Of a stretch of 64,000 nt of DNA, positions 26,191 through 36,161 are shown piece after piece; the stretch's first letter is position 1; every line of letters starts with the position of its first letter. The position numbers and the translations under genes were made by a program. Location: contig DHOU01000005.1 of assembly GCA_002409745.1 (NCBI GenBank), forward strand, positions 1 through 64,000, written 5' to 3'. The DNA comes from Bacteroidales bacterium UBA5382 (GTDB lineage Bacteria > Bacteroidota > Bacteroidia > Bacteroidales > Dysgonomonadaceae). Under the pieces are notes generated by a model that saw only the letters and a program-made list of their open reading frames with translations, did no database searches and was not told where the DNA came from.

Positions 26191-27888
26191 CTAATTATTT
26201 TTTTCTTTAGGAGGAATTACCTGCATTAAGGCTGGCCCCGCACTTGCATCGTAAACTTCTATTATTCCTGACGGGCACGCTATATTAAAATCTTTGTATG
26301 TTAAGTCCCTCCAATCTCTGTTTGCCCAAGCATTATTCGCATTATAGCGCATCCATTCTATATATTGGGATTGGCCACCGTCTTCAATCAAACGAATAAT
26401 ATATTGAGAAAAGATGGCTGTATAGATCCCCTGTTCGATTCCATTCTCGAAAGACAAAATTCCTTTCTCTTCCGACATTTTATTTTTTGTATAATCCGCT
26501 GCAAGAATGGCATCCTGCAAGAATTGTTGATTTTGGGTTTCTTTATATAATAAAACAGCCGCACCGATACAGGTTGCCTGATTATACACATGCATTGTCC
26601 AATTAGGAGTCCCTTCACCATGTTTTGAATCTGCAACAGCACCCATTTGTTGATCGAATAAATTATTGCGGGCCCAATCGTACATTTCGTTGGCTTTCAT
26701 CAAATAATCTTTGTTTTTAGTAACATTATAAAGCGTCATGGCGGCAATTACCGTCGGATAATTGATACAGGCCATTTTCCCCATCGTCCGGGCAGGGCTA
26801 CCGACAGGGTTTTGCGAATCCCATGCCCAATACATTCCTCCTCTCTCAGCATCATAGCTGCCGTTGTCGCCTACAACTTTTGAGCCTGACCAGACCCTTT
26901 CAAATCCGGTTTCGGAATGCACCAAAAATTTCTGATCACCTGTTAATTCGTACGCTCTTGCAAATGATATAACCCACCACATGATATCGTCATAAATAAA
27001 CCAAACAGGGCCATTATCCCAATTGTATTTATCATAATGATTATACCCTCCTTCATAAAAATCGTACATCAAATCCCAGTATTTCTGTTCTTTTGTCCTT
27101 TTATATGCATTCATCAACATATCCCAATAGATGGCTTGTGTCCAAATCGCAGCAATCCCTTTTTTATTGGATGTTGTATAATATAACTGATTGGTCTTGT
27201 TGAAAAAATAATGATTAAAAGCATCAATAGCGGCTGTCGCATCTTCTGAAGTAAAATCAAAGCCTTTTGCCGTCGTAAAACTCTTTTTTCCCAAAAAAGT
27301 TGTTTTATTGCTTTTGTCCGTTACATAAGGAAGTATGTAATAAGTAGTATTGGGTTTTAAATCCGTCAGCATCACTTCGTCATGAATTGTTTCTTTTATT
27401 ACTTGATCGTTTACGGTCGCTTCTTTCTCACTGTAATATACACCCCACTCTTTCAGCCGATCGGTAAGATTAAACAAAATAGTCACTGTGGTCATAGTTT
27501 TGGACTCGATCGTTGCAGTAAATGCAATTGCCTCCAATGTCGTAAAATTCTTTTCCGTTCCATATTGGACGGTACCGTCATTAACATAGGCACGATATCG
27601 ATACGCTTTGTCCGGAGACAATTCGGTAAAGCTAACTCCAAAATCACTTCCGGAAGCAGATATATTACGCTGGTGCTTTACATATCCGCTACCGTCGTTC
27701 AGTTCAATACCGTATTCTAAGATAGTTCCTGTACCTTTTTCCGTAATCCTCTCTTTACAGACAGCCGTTATATCGGTTACCTCCTGCGCATCGAGCGTTT
27801 CCACCTGTGCAGGCAAGTAATTCGGTTCAGAATGATTGCCGCACGAAAAAAGAATAATTACTGCGAGCGAAAAAATATTTTTATTCAT
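26191..27888 (-). CDS. GH76 family alpha-1,6-mannanase-like lipoprotein
   Basis: Predicted endo-acting alpha-1,6-mannanase at the cell surface. From the ATG at 27888 it has 565 residues with a lipoprotein signal (lipobox LFSC). Residues about 30-210 hold two fibronectin-III-like domains (LSPDKAYRYRAYVN, LKPNTTYYILPYV). An (alpha/alpha)6 barrel follows with the GH76 catalytic pair Asp300-Asp301 in FIYDDIMWWV, RGGMYWAWDS and the C-terminal aromatic motifs. It is the last gene of locus 1 and is bracketed by 66-bp direct repeats, which suggests that it may have been added as a cassette. Confidence 0.9.
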   Translation of the reverse strand: MNKNIFSLAVIILFSCGNHSEPNYLPAQVETLDAQEVTDITAVCKERITEKGTGTILEYGIELNDGSGYVKHQRNISASGSDFGVSFTELSPDKAYRYRAYVNDGTVQYGTEKNFTTLEAIAFTATIESKTMTTVTILFNLTDRLKEWGVYYSEKEATVNDQVIKETIHDEVMLTDLKPNTTYYILPYVTDKSNKTTFLGKKSFTTAKGFDFTSEDATAAIDAFNHYFFNKTNQLYYTTSNKKGIAAIWTQAIYWDMLMNAYKRTKEQKYWDLMYDFYEGGYNHYDKYNWDNGPVWFIYDDIMWWVISFARAYELTGDQKFLVHSETGFERVWSGSKVVGDNGSYDAERGGMYWAWDSQNPVGSPARTMGKMACINYPTVIAAMTLYNVTKNKDYLMKANEMYDWARNNLFDQQMGAVADSKHGEGTPNWTMHVYNQATCIGAAVLLYKETQNQQFLQDAILAADYTKNKMSEEKGILSFENGIEQGIYTAIFSQYIIRLIEDGGQSQYIEWMRYNANNAWANRDWRDLTYKDFNIACPSGIIEVYDASAGPALMQVIPPKEKNN

Positions 27889-27936
27889 ATTAAACATTCT
27901 GTATTACACTTTCGAAGACTTACTCCGATTCATTTT

Positions 27937-28003
27937 ATTGATTATATTTTTGATAAATCATATTCAGAATAAACTTGAAGATTATAATTGAAATTCAATA
28001 CTC
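27937..28003. repeat. Direct repeat copy 2 flanking the GH76 gene
   Basis: Second copy of the 66-bp repeat described at 25923, lying between the GH76 gene and the preceding lipoprotein gene. It contains no obvious promoter box. Confidence 0.55.
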
Positions 28004-28034
28004 TTATTCTCATTTTCACTGTATGTATTTGTCT

Positions 28035-29699
28035 TTAAAAACTCAGCACAATCTTGTTATTCTGAGGCGTTACTCGAAAGATCACATTATTGGAAGGTTT
28101 TGAAAAAATCCCCTTCTGAGCCTTCACGCCATACTCCATTCCTTCGAATTCGCAATCAATTCTTTTGGGATTGATTCTAGTAAAGGGTAATTCGACACCT
28201 GAAGTTGTAGTCATATCCAAAAACCATTGTTCCGATTTATTGCCTTCGATTTTTATTTTCATCTGCTTTTCATCAATATCCATGATTAGAGTTCCATTAA
28301 ACGATTTCAACGGCCAGGAAATGTGCAATACTCCTGTCTTGGTATTCGTTATGACCGGTTTTCCGCCTTCTACGAATATTTCTTTCCCGTTTACTATTGC
28401 TTTAAGCCTTAATCCGGCCAAATAACCTGCAGAACTCCATCTATATCCGTCCACAAAAGGAAATGTATAAAAACGACATTCGTTACTGGTAGCTTTTTTA
28501 TCCAGATAAGGACAAGGCAAATTTTCATTGAAAACATGGATATCGCGAATCCTAAGAGTTCCTTTCTCCCATAAGATATTTATTCTATAAAATCGGCTGT
28601 TAAACCAAACGGTTTCCATATCGCTGCCTTCGATATCTTCATTCACCGTTACAGAAGTAGCGGGAGTAACTTTATATCTATCCTTAAACCATTTCCCAGA
28701 TTCGGCCAGTGTTTCCACTTTTATTTTTCCTTCATTCCGAAGTTTTTCAATCAATGGCATCTGTATTTCAAATCCTTTCGCCATTGCATTCCAGGTAAAA
28801 GAATTTTCCTGACCTGCCTGAACATACGCATATTCCATCGACTCGCCCTCAACAAACTGTTTGAAATACCAATTTACCCAAGCTGAGTCGCCACCACCGA
28901 ATTGATAGACCGGTTCGAGGGTTATGACACCTTGCCTATCCGAATTGATTCCAGTATCATACTGCCGAATAGGATCGCTGCCCAACATACGGAATATAGG
29001 AACCGGTATTTGCTTATTTTGATGCTGAGCCGGCATATAGGCATTTTTCACGCTGGGATAATACGCCTGATTCCAATATCCTCCCCAGAGAGTGTAGCCA
29101 TCAGTTCCGACTTGGTCCTTACAATTACAGGAAGCGACAATCCCATATTTTCTATACATATATTCTAATGTATGGGCATCAATGAACCATGATCCTACTG
29201 ATTTGGGATAGTATCCGAATATTTTTTTAAAGTCTTTCATATACACGTCCACCAACTGTTCCCGTTCTTCAGGCGTATAACCTGTCGAAAAGCCTACATC
29301 GGCATGCCAATCCCAAGGATAACGTCCGCGCCATTTCATACCGGCATTTTCTACCAACGGCTGCGGTATTTCCCACCACGCCCCAATCTCAAATGAATTG
29401 GCAGGAAGGCCTTTCAATAATTTCTGATAACGGGGATCGAGCAAAGCATCATACTGCAACAGGAAGGTACCGCCCAATTGATGTTTTCGCATGATTTCCA
29501 CCTGTTTCACCACCGTCTCATAAAGGACTGTTTCTGTAATCGCAGCATCTCTCGGTTCCAAAAGTCGAACAAAATTGATGATATTTACAATTTTGGGACG
29601 TTTTTTTTCAGTAATTGGTGCTGCAGGTACTTCTTTGCTACAAGAAAAAATTGAAGCAAAAAGTACACTTAAAACAATATAATAGGATTTTGTTTTCAT
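28035..29699 (-). CDS. Uncharacterised lipoprotein, possibly a carbohydrate-active enzyme
   Basis: A 554-residue lipoprotein (lipobox SIFSC). The N-terminal 330 residues have the flavour of a TIM-like or deacetylase-like catalytic fold, with many conserved-looking acidic and aromatic residues (EIGAWWEIP, WDWHADVGF, SVGSWFIDAHTLEYM). The C-terminal part looks like a beta-sandwich. No CAZy family could be named with confidence. Its place between the GH106 and GH76 genes argues for a role on the same glycan. No missing segment or frameshift was seen. Confidence 0.82.
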   Translation of the reverse strand: MKTKSYYIVLSVLFASIFSCSKEVPAAPITEKKRPKIVNIINFVRLLEPRDAAITETVLYETVVKQVEIMRKHQLGGTFLLQYDALLDPRYQKLLKGLPANSFEIGAWWEIPQPLVENAGMKWRGRYPWDWHADVGFSTGYTPEEREQLVDVYMKDFKKIFGYYPKSVGSWFIDAHTLEYMYRKYGIVASCNCKDQVGTDGYTLWGGYWNQAYYPSVKNAYMPAQHQNKQIPVPIFRMLGSDPIRQYDTGINSDRQGVITLEPVYQFGGGDSAWVNWYFKQFVEGESMEYAYVQAGQENSFTWNAMAKGFEIQMPLIEKLRNEGKIKVETLAESGKWFKDRYKVTPATSVTVNEDIEGSDMETVWFNSRFYRINILWEKGTLRIRDIHVFNENLPCPYLDKKATSNECRFYTFPFVDGYRWSSAGYLAGLRLKAIVNGKEIFVEGGKPVITNTKTGVLHISWPLKSFNGTLIMDIDEKQMKIKIEGNKSEQWFLDMTTTSGVELPFTRINPKRIDCEFEGMEYGVKAQKGIFSKPSNNVIFRVTPQNNKIVLSF

Positions 29700-29977
29700 T
29701 CTTTATCTTTTAATATTTAAATAATTTTCTTATGTATTCTCACACAACACTATTCGTATAGATTTCTATAATTTTTTTCTTACTGTCTTCTTCTTTCTAA
29801 GAAAACTAAGCGGGCAAGCATTTCCACGTAAGCAGCTTCATGAAGGAAGTCTTTCGTTTGAGGAGTAATTCCTCCTTTGTAAAATAAGAGAAGTTCGCAT
29901 CCGACAATTTCAATACGTCAATAAAGATATTGTAATTCGATCGGTTTTTCCCTTCTGAAACTGTTTTGGAAATACCG

Positions 29978-32824
29978 TTATATCGCGGCATTTTTCGTTT
30001 TCATCATTTTTACCGGTCCTATCAACCCTACGGACGTCCATCCTTGTCCTCGTGTCCATCCGTAACCAATCTCATTTTTGAGTGATGATTTCAGAAAATT
30101 CCCAACGGTAGTTGTGACTTTAATCTGTAACGTCTTACCGCTTATATTACCTGGTAATGCGTATAAATGTCTACCGTACCACCTGTTACCAATATTTTCG
30201 TTATTGATCGACACTTCCGATACACCGTAAACCTTACCCAGATCAAGCCAGTGATAATCGGCAACTTCACCAAGTTTTTTCTCGTAATATAGGTACCCAG
30301 CAAAGGAACGAGTCGATTCATCTTTCGAGAGATCGAACGGAAGATCGATATCACGAGTTTGAACAGTACCATTAAGATGTTCCAGACGAATCCTCCATTC
30401 GGTAAGCTTAATGAAATCCTTATCTTCAGAATGATCCATATCCATGACGGTGAGAGGCATTATGCCTGATTCTTCAAACACGATTAATTGCGAAGTAGCA
30501 GGAGGCAAATCTACTTTCAATATCTTTTCAGCAGGAAGCGGGAAACGTTGGCCAGTTTCCGCATCCCATAACCAAGGAACACCTTTTGTTACAGGGAATG
30601 ACACGTTCAAGACTACACGTTCATCTTGGCTGGCATTACTGAGGAAGAATATATCTTTACCCTTGGTACGATGCCGAATCTGACTGACATTCACAGACGG
30701 TTTGTCGATCCGCATGTAGGGACGAATATCGCATTGTTTCTGAATGCCGGCAAACCAAGCTATAATATCACCTGTTGGTGGTTCGACAGTGAACACACGC
30801 GAAGGATTTTCTTTCTTCATTGCCAATATGATCTTCGCTACCGACCGGTCATTCTTTTTGTAATTAACCAGTCCCGGCGATTTGTATGGTTCTTTACCGA
30901 CGAATATCAATTTGCCGCCTTTGGCTACAAAGGTTGCCAACGCTCTGGCCGTGGTAGGCTCCATAGACTCTACCTCTAGCAATATCAACACATTGTATTT
31001 CCGACGGCCATATTTCAAGTAGCCGTTTCCTGCCATACTTTTTTGGATAATGCTTTCACTGGTATAGTCGCAACTGTTTCCATTTTTGTGAATGGCTTCC
31101 CAAACCTTGTACTGATAGGGAGGATACAGGAGCCCAGGGAACGGGTCGCGTTGCGGACCATGGATTGTCCACATATCGGCAAGGGGATGCAGTACCGCGA
31201 TGTCGGCAAAAGCTTCGGTTTCCTGCAATATGACGGAAATACGAGCTTTATAAGTCGACCATTGTTTGAAGTATGGCCACCAAGGATTGCGCTCGTTAAA
31301 AAAAGTGCCGTATCGAACCCATCCGGGAAACGGAACTTCAAGAGGGGAATAATTAAATCCATGAAGGATGGAATGATTAACACCCGAAAGATTACTTTGA
31401 TCACCGCATATTTTTATTTGTTCCAGTGTCGTATTAAAAACAAGTGTCGTATTGGTGATTTCCTCACAGCTTACAATCTTTTTACCGGCAAGATGTGCTG
31501 CAGAAGCCACATATTTATTGACATTCGTACTTGAAGGCTGATTGACAAAATCAAGGTAGGTATAACCTTCCTCGTTAGTGCGCCCCCAAATCCACGTTTC
31601 GCATTCGGGGATATCAACCGATAGCGAGGCTTCAAGCGGATGAAATTCGTTGCCGTAAGGCTGCATTCTCGATTTGAATCCATGCTTATTACACCAACGG
31701 GTGTAAGTGGTTAGGAAACGATCGGTGATGATATCCATGCAGGTAGTATAGAAATCGTACCGGGCGCGGCTGACCATTTCTTTCGCATCGCCCGATAGTT
31801 GTGTGATTTCCGCACCTTCTATTTTCGACCCCATGCTACCCACTTTAAAAAGTATATAGGGCAGGTAAGGTTTGATATCGTATCCCCGTCGCCGTTTAAA
31901 CTCTTCGGGAAAATCGCGGCACCAGTTGGCGCCTTCCAGTTCCAGGCTGTCGCAGAACATGGCACGGAAGCCCTTCAATCCTTTCAATTGCGGGAACAAT
32001 GTATCCGACATGCAGTTGAGGAATTTCTCAACAGCTTCCTTATTATAATGGTTCAACACCGGCCCTGCCGCACCGGGAGCGCCGTTGATCACGGCCTGGA
32101 ATCCGGTGTACTTTACCAGCACGTACAGGATATGCTCGCCTTCGGGCGCCTCGACTTCAAGCATACTTTGATTTTTATCGAAAGGCAACCACCGGGGTTG
32201 TTCAAATTCATCCATCTGCACGGGAGCGAGGCAAACGCCGTAGAGTCCATGGTCGGCACCTTTATGGGGAGCATGTACCCCGGGTTTGGCATCATTGAAG
32301 ATGTCGGCGACTTCCCACCGAATCGTTTCCGGTCCCCGGATTTTTCTGCTTGTAAGGGTAAGTAACTGCGAGCGGTCGTCTCCTTCGAGTATTTCAGCAC
32401 CGAAAGGCCATCCCGAACCGACGATGATGTCGCAAACCATTCCTCTTTCTTCAGCGCCCTTTAAAGCTACTTTCACCATTTCGATCCATTCATGGCTGAG
32501 CCATTGCACAGAAGGAATTCCCAAATCATCACCGCCCGGGAAAGCAATCGGATTGATTTCCACGCCGCCGATCCCGGCCTCCTTCATCACGTCCAATTCG
32601 CGCAGAATCTCCTTATCCGACAGCTTATCGCCGTTCCACCACCAACGCACAAAAGGTTTCGCGGTAACAGGCGGTTGACGGAACAAGGAATACAACTTAT
32701 CCTCATCTTCCGGTTCTGTACCGATTCCCCAGACGGGAGATATCCGCAATGCCGGTAATCCGGCAGTTAAAACAATTCCTGCTTTGAGGAACGATCTCCT
32801 TGAAAATAAATTAGTTTCTTCCAT
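29978..32824 (-). CDS. GH106-like alpha-L-rhamnosidase, Tat-type signal
   Basis: A 948-residue enzyme of the Glyco_hydro_106 type. The N-terminus has a twin-arginine motif (SRRSFLKAG) and hydrophobic segment, pointing to Tat export as a folded protein. The family start FVRWWWNGDKLSDKEILREL and MKEAGIGGVEI, the DSLELEGANW segment and the C-terminal galactose-binding-like domain (YLYYEKKLGEV, GNRWYGRHLYALP) are present. GH106 enzymes remove alpha-L-rhamnose from complex glycans such as RG-II. It follows the protease lipoprotein by 85 bases in locus 1. Confidence 0.9.
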   Translation of the reverse strand: MEETNLFSRRSFLKAGIVLTAGLPALRISPVWGIGTEPEDEDKLYSLFRQPPVTAKPFVRWWWNGDKLSDKEILRELDVMKEAGIGGVEINPIAFPGGDDLGIPSVQWLSHEWIEMVKVALKGAEERGMVCDIIVGSGWPFGAEILEGDDRSQLLTLTSRKIRGPETIRWEVADIFNDAKPGVHAPHKGADHGLYGVCLAPVQMDEFEQPRWLPFDKNQSMLEVEAPEGEHILYVLVKYTGFQAVINGAPGAAGPVLNHYNKEAVEKFLNCMSDTLFPQLKGLKGFRAMFCDSLELEGANWCRDFPEEFKRRRGYDIKPYLPYILFKVGSMGSKIEGAEITQLSGDAKEMVSRARYDFYTTCMDIITDRFLTTYTRWCNKHGFKSRMQPYGNEFHPLEASLSVDIPECETWIWGRTNEEGYTYLDFVNQPSSTNVNKYVASAAHLAGKKIVSCEEITNTTLVFNTTLEQIKICGDQSNLSGVNHSILHGFNYSPLEVPFPGWVRYGTFFNERNPWWPYFKQWSTYKARISVILQETEAFADIAVLHPLADMWTIHGPQRDPFPGLLYPPYQYKVWEAIHKNGNSCDYTSESIIQKSMAGNGYLKYGRRKYNVLILLEVESMEPTTARALATFVAKGGKLIFVGKEPYKSPGLVNYKKNDRSVAKIILAMKKENPSRVFTVEPPTGDIIAWFAGIQKQCDIRPYMRIDKPSVNVSQIRHRTKGKDIFFLSNASQDERVVLNVSFPVTKGVPWLWDAETGQRFPLPAEKILKVDLPPATSQLIVFEESGIMPLTVMDMDHSEDKDFIKLTEWRIRLEHLNGTVQTRDIDLPFDLSKDESTRSFAGYLYYEKKLGEVADYHWLDLGKVYGVSEVSINNENIGNRWYGRHLYALPGNISGKTLQIKVTTTVGNFLKSSLKNEIGYGWTRGQGWTSVGLIGPVKMMKTKNAAI

Positions 32825-32909
32825 TTATGTCTATATTATTCTAATATTTTATGAATGCTTCTCTCCCAATATTTATCCTGCTAAATTACTCAATTTTTTC
32901 TTTACATGT

Positions 32910-34910
32910 TTACATCCCGGACTTCATCAGAGCCGCGCTGACACGCATCTTATGTGCTTTAAAGGAATATAATGAAGGGTCATACGGTTTAACGTCCTTT
33001 TTCATTGAAGCCGCTTTTCCCGGACCGGTAATTCCAACATCTATCAAAGTTGGAATAATTCCATCATCAAGTATGCTCAATACTCCATCCTCTGCGTTAT
33101 CCGCACCGGGATTTCCTCCCCAAGGATTACGCATAGAAAAAAGGGCTTGTGGATTTGTGGACAATAAATATGTATACGCGTGACCGGTTACTGTATGAGT
33201 ATTATCAATAGTTTTCACTTGGTTAAACCCTCCAACGACAAATTCACCTTCTGTTAAAGAAGTCTCAACCATTACCTTAAGTTGATCGGCATTCAATACA
33301 CCTGCGGGAAAACCAAAACTTTCACCCTCCCCGGTAAATAGAGGGGGAACAACATGACTTCCTATTCCTCCAATCTCAGGATCGACTTGGTAAATTGCAT
33401 TATATTTAATAATTGCTTTTTCAAGTAATGTGCTCCAGCAAGCTTTGTCGTTTTTGCCGGATACAGCGGCCATATTGCCACGGTCTTTTGTAACAAGAAA
33501 TGCAGATGATAATTTAACCTTGATGGGTTTTCCCTGAGGATCAAACATATCTATCGTATATGTTTGATCCTCATTGTCCGTAATTATTGATTTTATAAAA
33601 TCCGGATATAAATAAGCCATTGAAGCCAAAGCGGCTATACCGCCGCAATTGCCAATATTATGTTGATTGATATCAGCAGGTATTGGATCCCCAAAGGGAT
33701 AAAGAGTAACAGAAAGTCTTTTCCAAATTACGCCATCCTTTAAACTGCCCGGAACAGGCGGCTCATTATTGGCATCCCATAACCAGGCTTTATCTGCATC
33801 CGTGGTAATATGGCGGTTTTCATAATGAATCCCCATTGGAGTTTGGTTGGAATGGGTGAAACCTGAAGCTAATTTCATCAGGTCTTCTATCTTTATCGTT
33901 TTTTTTAAGCCCCATTCAGCAATTTGTGTTACCATGCCTCCATTATTGGCTGTAATATCTAATTTAAAATATAGATAAGGGGCATTATCCGTAATGGGAA
34001 ATAATTTTTTCTCTTTCCGGCCTGCAAATGTAAAATCGGTCTTTGCGTCCAGAATTTCCCAGCTAACACTGTCGTTTGAAGCTGACAATACCCATGATTT
34101 CGGATCGAATTGAGAATGAAAAATGGAAGATGTAATAAAATACTCTTTCATCTCAACAGCAGAATTACCTTTCCATATAATCCACACCTTGTTATAATTA
34201 GCCGTATATTTAGTACCCGCATCTCCATCAATCAGTTTGTCGATATCATCACCCACGGGGGAATCATTATATTGCACGGTGATGGTTCCCATTCCGGGCA
34301 TGGTTGTATTTTCCGATACGACTTTTAACGACTTAGACATCACCTTTTTCATCGTCAGGCCCCAGTCGCCTATTTCAATTTTAGTACCGCCATTATTTGC
34401 AGTAATGGATAATCTGTAATATGTATATGAATTATTATTCGTAAACTGAAACTCTTTTTTCTGTTTCCGTTCCGTAAAAGTAATATTCGAACTTGAGGCG
34501 ATCGTTTTCCATAATGAATTATCGTTGGATGCCGACAAAATCCACGATTTAGGATCGTTCATCGGATTTCCCTCTGCGGATGTAATATAACAACCGGTAG
34601 CAATAAAAGCTTCATCGCTTTTCCAAATGATCCAGACTTTATTGGTTTCAATCGAAAATTTTGAATCAGGATTATTATCCACTATTTTATCAATCCCTTG
34701 ACCAGATGGAGAATCGGAATATTGTACTGTAATAGCTCCATTGCCCGGCATTGTTGAGTTATCGGAAGTGATTACGATAGTTGTTGGATCGTCTTGCTTT
34801 TTTGGATCGCCTTGCTCATACGGAATAGGAAAATTATCCGTTTCTTCGTGTGAACAACCGAATGAAACGATACACATCGTCAAAAGTAATAAATAAAATA
34901 TTTTTTTCAT
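32910..34910 (-). CDS. Lipoprotein with two discoidin repeats and a calpain-type (C2) cysteine protease
   Basis: From the ATG at 34910 it has 666 residues with a lipobox ending SFGC and acidic residues after it, fitting surface export. Residues 46-185 and 196-335 are tandem F5/8 type C-like domains with an exact 150-residue period (SNDNSLW at 128, SNDSVSW at 278; KVWIIWK twice). Residues about 370-640 resemble the calpain protease core: Gln416 six residues before Cys422 in QHNIGNCGGIAALAS, His577 in VTGHAYTYLL and Asn595 in MRNPWGG. All four catalytic residues are present. Its gene lies inside a glycan locus, suggesting attack on a glycoprotein. Confidence 0.88.
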   Translation of the reverse strand: MKKIFYLLLLTMCIVSFGCSHEETDNFPIPYEQGDPKKQDDPTTIVITSDNSTMPGNGAITVQYSDSPSGQGIDKIVDNNPDSKFSIETNKVWIIWKSDEAFIATGCYITSAEGNPMNDPKSWILSASNDNSLWKTIASSSNITFTERKQKKEFQFTNNNSYTYYRLSITANNGGTKIEIGDWGLTMKKVMSKSLKVVSENTTMPGMGTITVQYNDSPVGDDIDKLIDGDAGTKYTANYNKVWIIWKGNSAVEMKEYFITSSIFHSQFDPKSWVLSASNDSVSWEILDAKTDFTFAGRKEKKLFPITDNAPYLYFKLDITANNGGMVTQIAEWGLKKTIKIEDLMKLASGFTHSNQTPMGIHYENRHITTDADKAWLWDANNEPPVPGSLKDGVIWKRLSVTLYPFGDPIPADINQHNIGNCGGIAALASMAYLYPDFIKSIITDNEDQTYTIDMFDPQGKPIKVKLSSAFLVTKDRGNMAAVSGKNDKACWSTLLEKAIIKYNAIYQVDPEIGGIGSHVVPPLFTGEGESFGFPAGVLNADQLKVMVETSLTEGEFVVGGFNQVKTIDNTHTVTGHAYTYLLSTNPQALFSMRNPWGGNPGADNAEDGVLSILDDGIIPTLIDVGITGPGKAASMKKDVKPYDPSLYSFKAHKMRVSAALMKSGM

Positions 34911-35009
34911 ATTAATTCTTTGACTAATTAAAAGCATTGCAAGGGTAGGAAACAGTCTCCTACCCTTTAAAACTTTACTAATAAATTATATTTCTCTTCG
35001 ATCTTTCTT

Positions 35010-36137
35010 TCAATCTAAATCATAAATTTCATCCAATTTGAATTCCGCCATACTGAAGTGGACGCTATTTTCATTTGTGTTATTAACGGTAAAACGAAAA
35101 TATTTAAACGCTATTGGAGAAAAATATTCTCCCGATTGGTATTGAGATCCGCCACCTGTTGGCAAGCCGCTTGTTATCTCTGCCAATTTTGTCCAAGTCT
35201 GGTTATCCGAACTTACGGTGATCGTGACTTTTGTAGTTTTACCTCCCCCGCCGCTATTCCTATTTTGATACCAGAATTTACAACCTGTAATAGGATCAGC
35301 TAATCTAATTTGAAAATAATGCGCTTCATTTACCGTATATGACCAAGCAGAGTGAAAAAATGTTCCTGCATCATTATCAACCAAATATTTAATATCTCCC
35401 TCATTCGTTTCCTGCGCATTGGTTGATAACATATTCACGGTCAATGGTATATTCCTGAATGCATATTTAGCACTTTGTGCAACCACAAATGTAGCGATAT
35501 GGTCATAGTTTTGAGATGACTGCAGCATTATTTTTCCATATCGCGGAGTAGAGCTAATATTGTTTTCCGCTTTGAAAGTAACTATTTTTTCCGTTTCGTT
35601 CTCAGAAGGTTGAACGGACACAGCTTGCAACCATGGGACGGTATCCGGTATGGAAATACTGTTCAATTCCAAATCAGTCGTTACCTTTACCGTGAACATT
35701 TCCTCCAATGCTTTAATTTCTTTTACTGCACCGTCTTGCTTTCCTTCAACTAAAAGAATAGATTCTTTTCCAACTTGCGTTACGTCAATATCATAGGATT
35801 GATACCCATAAGCAATAGTTACTCGCGCCACACGGGTGATATAGCTATCATTTATGCCGGCGGAAACGGCTACCTTGTCTTTTTGCTTTTCTACCATACA
35901 CCAATCGGCACTGGAGGTCGCGCTCCAATTTTCGATCGGCACATTGGTTACTACCGCAACTGCCCTTTCCCCTCCTTCAATACCAAAATTGATAGCAGCC
36001 TGATTTTTATAGGGAACTTCCAGTTTTTCCACATTAAATTCCGTTTCATAATCAGGAGCGCAGGAAGTGAAATCCATTCCACAAACTATTCCAATTAAGC
36101 TCGCCAGAAATATATTAATCTTCATATTCGTTTTCAT
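35010..36137 (-). CDS. BACON and discoidin-domain surface lipoprotein
   Basis: A 375-residue putative glycan-binding lipoprotein (lipobox FTSC). Two BACON-like beta-sandwich domains are suggested by NVPIENWSATSSADWC with VTQVG, and by VPWLQAVSVQ with VVAQSA. A C-terminal F5/8 type C domain (about residues 235-370) includes ASDNQTW-like VSSDNQTWTKLAEI and YFRFTVNNT. It starts at the ATG at 36137 so that the signal peptide is at the N-terminus; a later Met is also possible. It lies between the DUF4361-like and protease genes and is probably a surface glycan-binding protein. Confidence 0.88.
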   Translation of the reverse strand: MKTNMKINIFLASLIGIVCGMDFTSCAPDYETEFNVEKLEVPYKNQAAINFGIEGGERAVAVVTNVPIENWSATSSADWCMVEKQKDKVAVSAGINDSYITRVARVTIAYGYQSYDIDVTQVGKESILLVEGKQDGAVKEIKALEEMFTVKVTTDLELNSISIPDTVPWLQAVSVQPSENETEKIVTFKAENNISSTPRYGKIMLQSSQNYDHIATFVVAQSAKYAFRNIPLTVNMLSTNAQETNEGDIKYLVDNDAGTFFHSAWSYTVNEAHYFQIRLADPITGCKFWYQNRNSGGGGKTTKVTITVSSDNQTWTKLAEITSGLPTGGGSQYQSGEYFSPIAFKYFRFTVNNTNENSVHFSMAEFKLDEIYDLD

Positions 36138-36161
36138 ATTCCAAAAATAAAGTAGATTCAT

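Noticed and set aside
29806..29991. Small minus-strand frame after the GH106 gene
   Set aside because: It overlaps the GH106 stop, has no recognisable product or signal, and lies in an AT-rich spacer.
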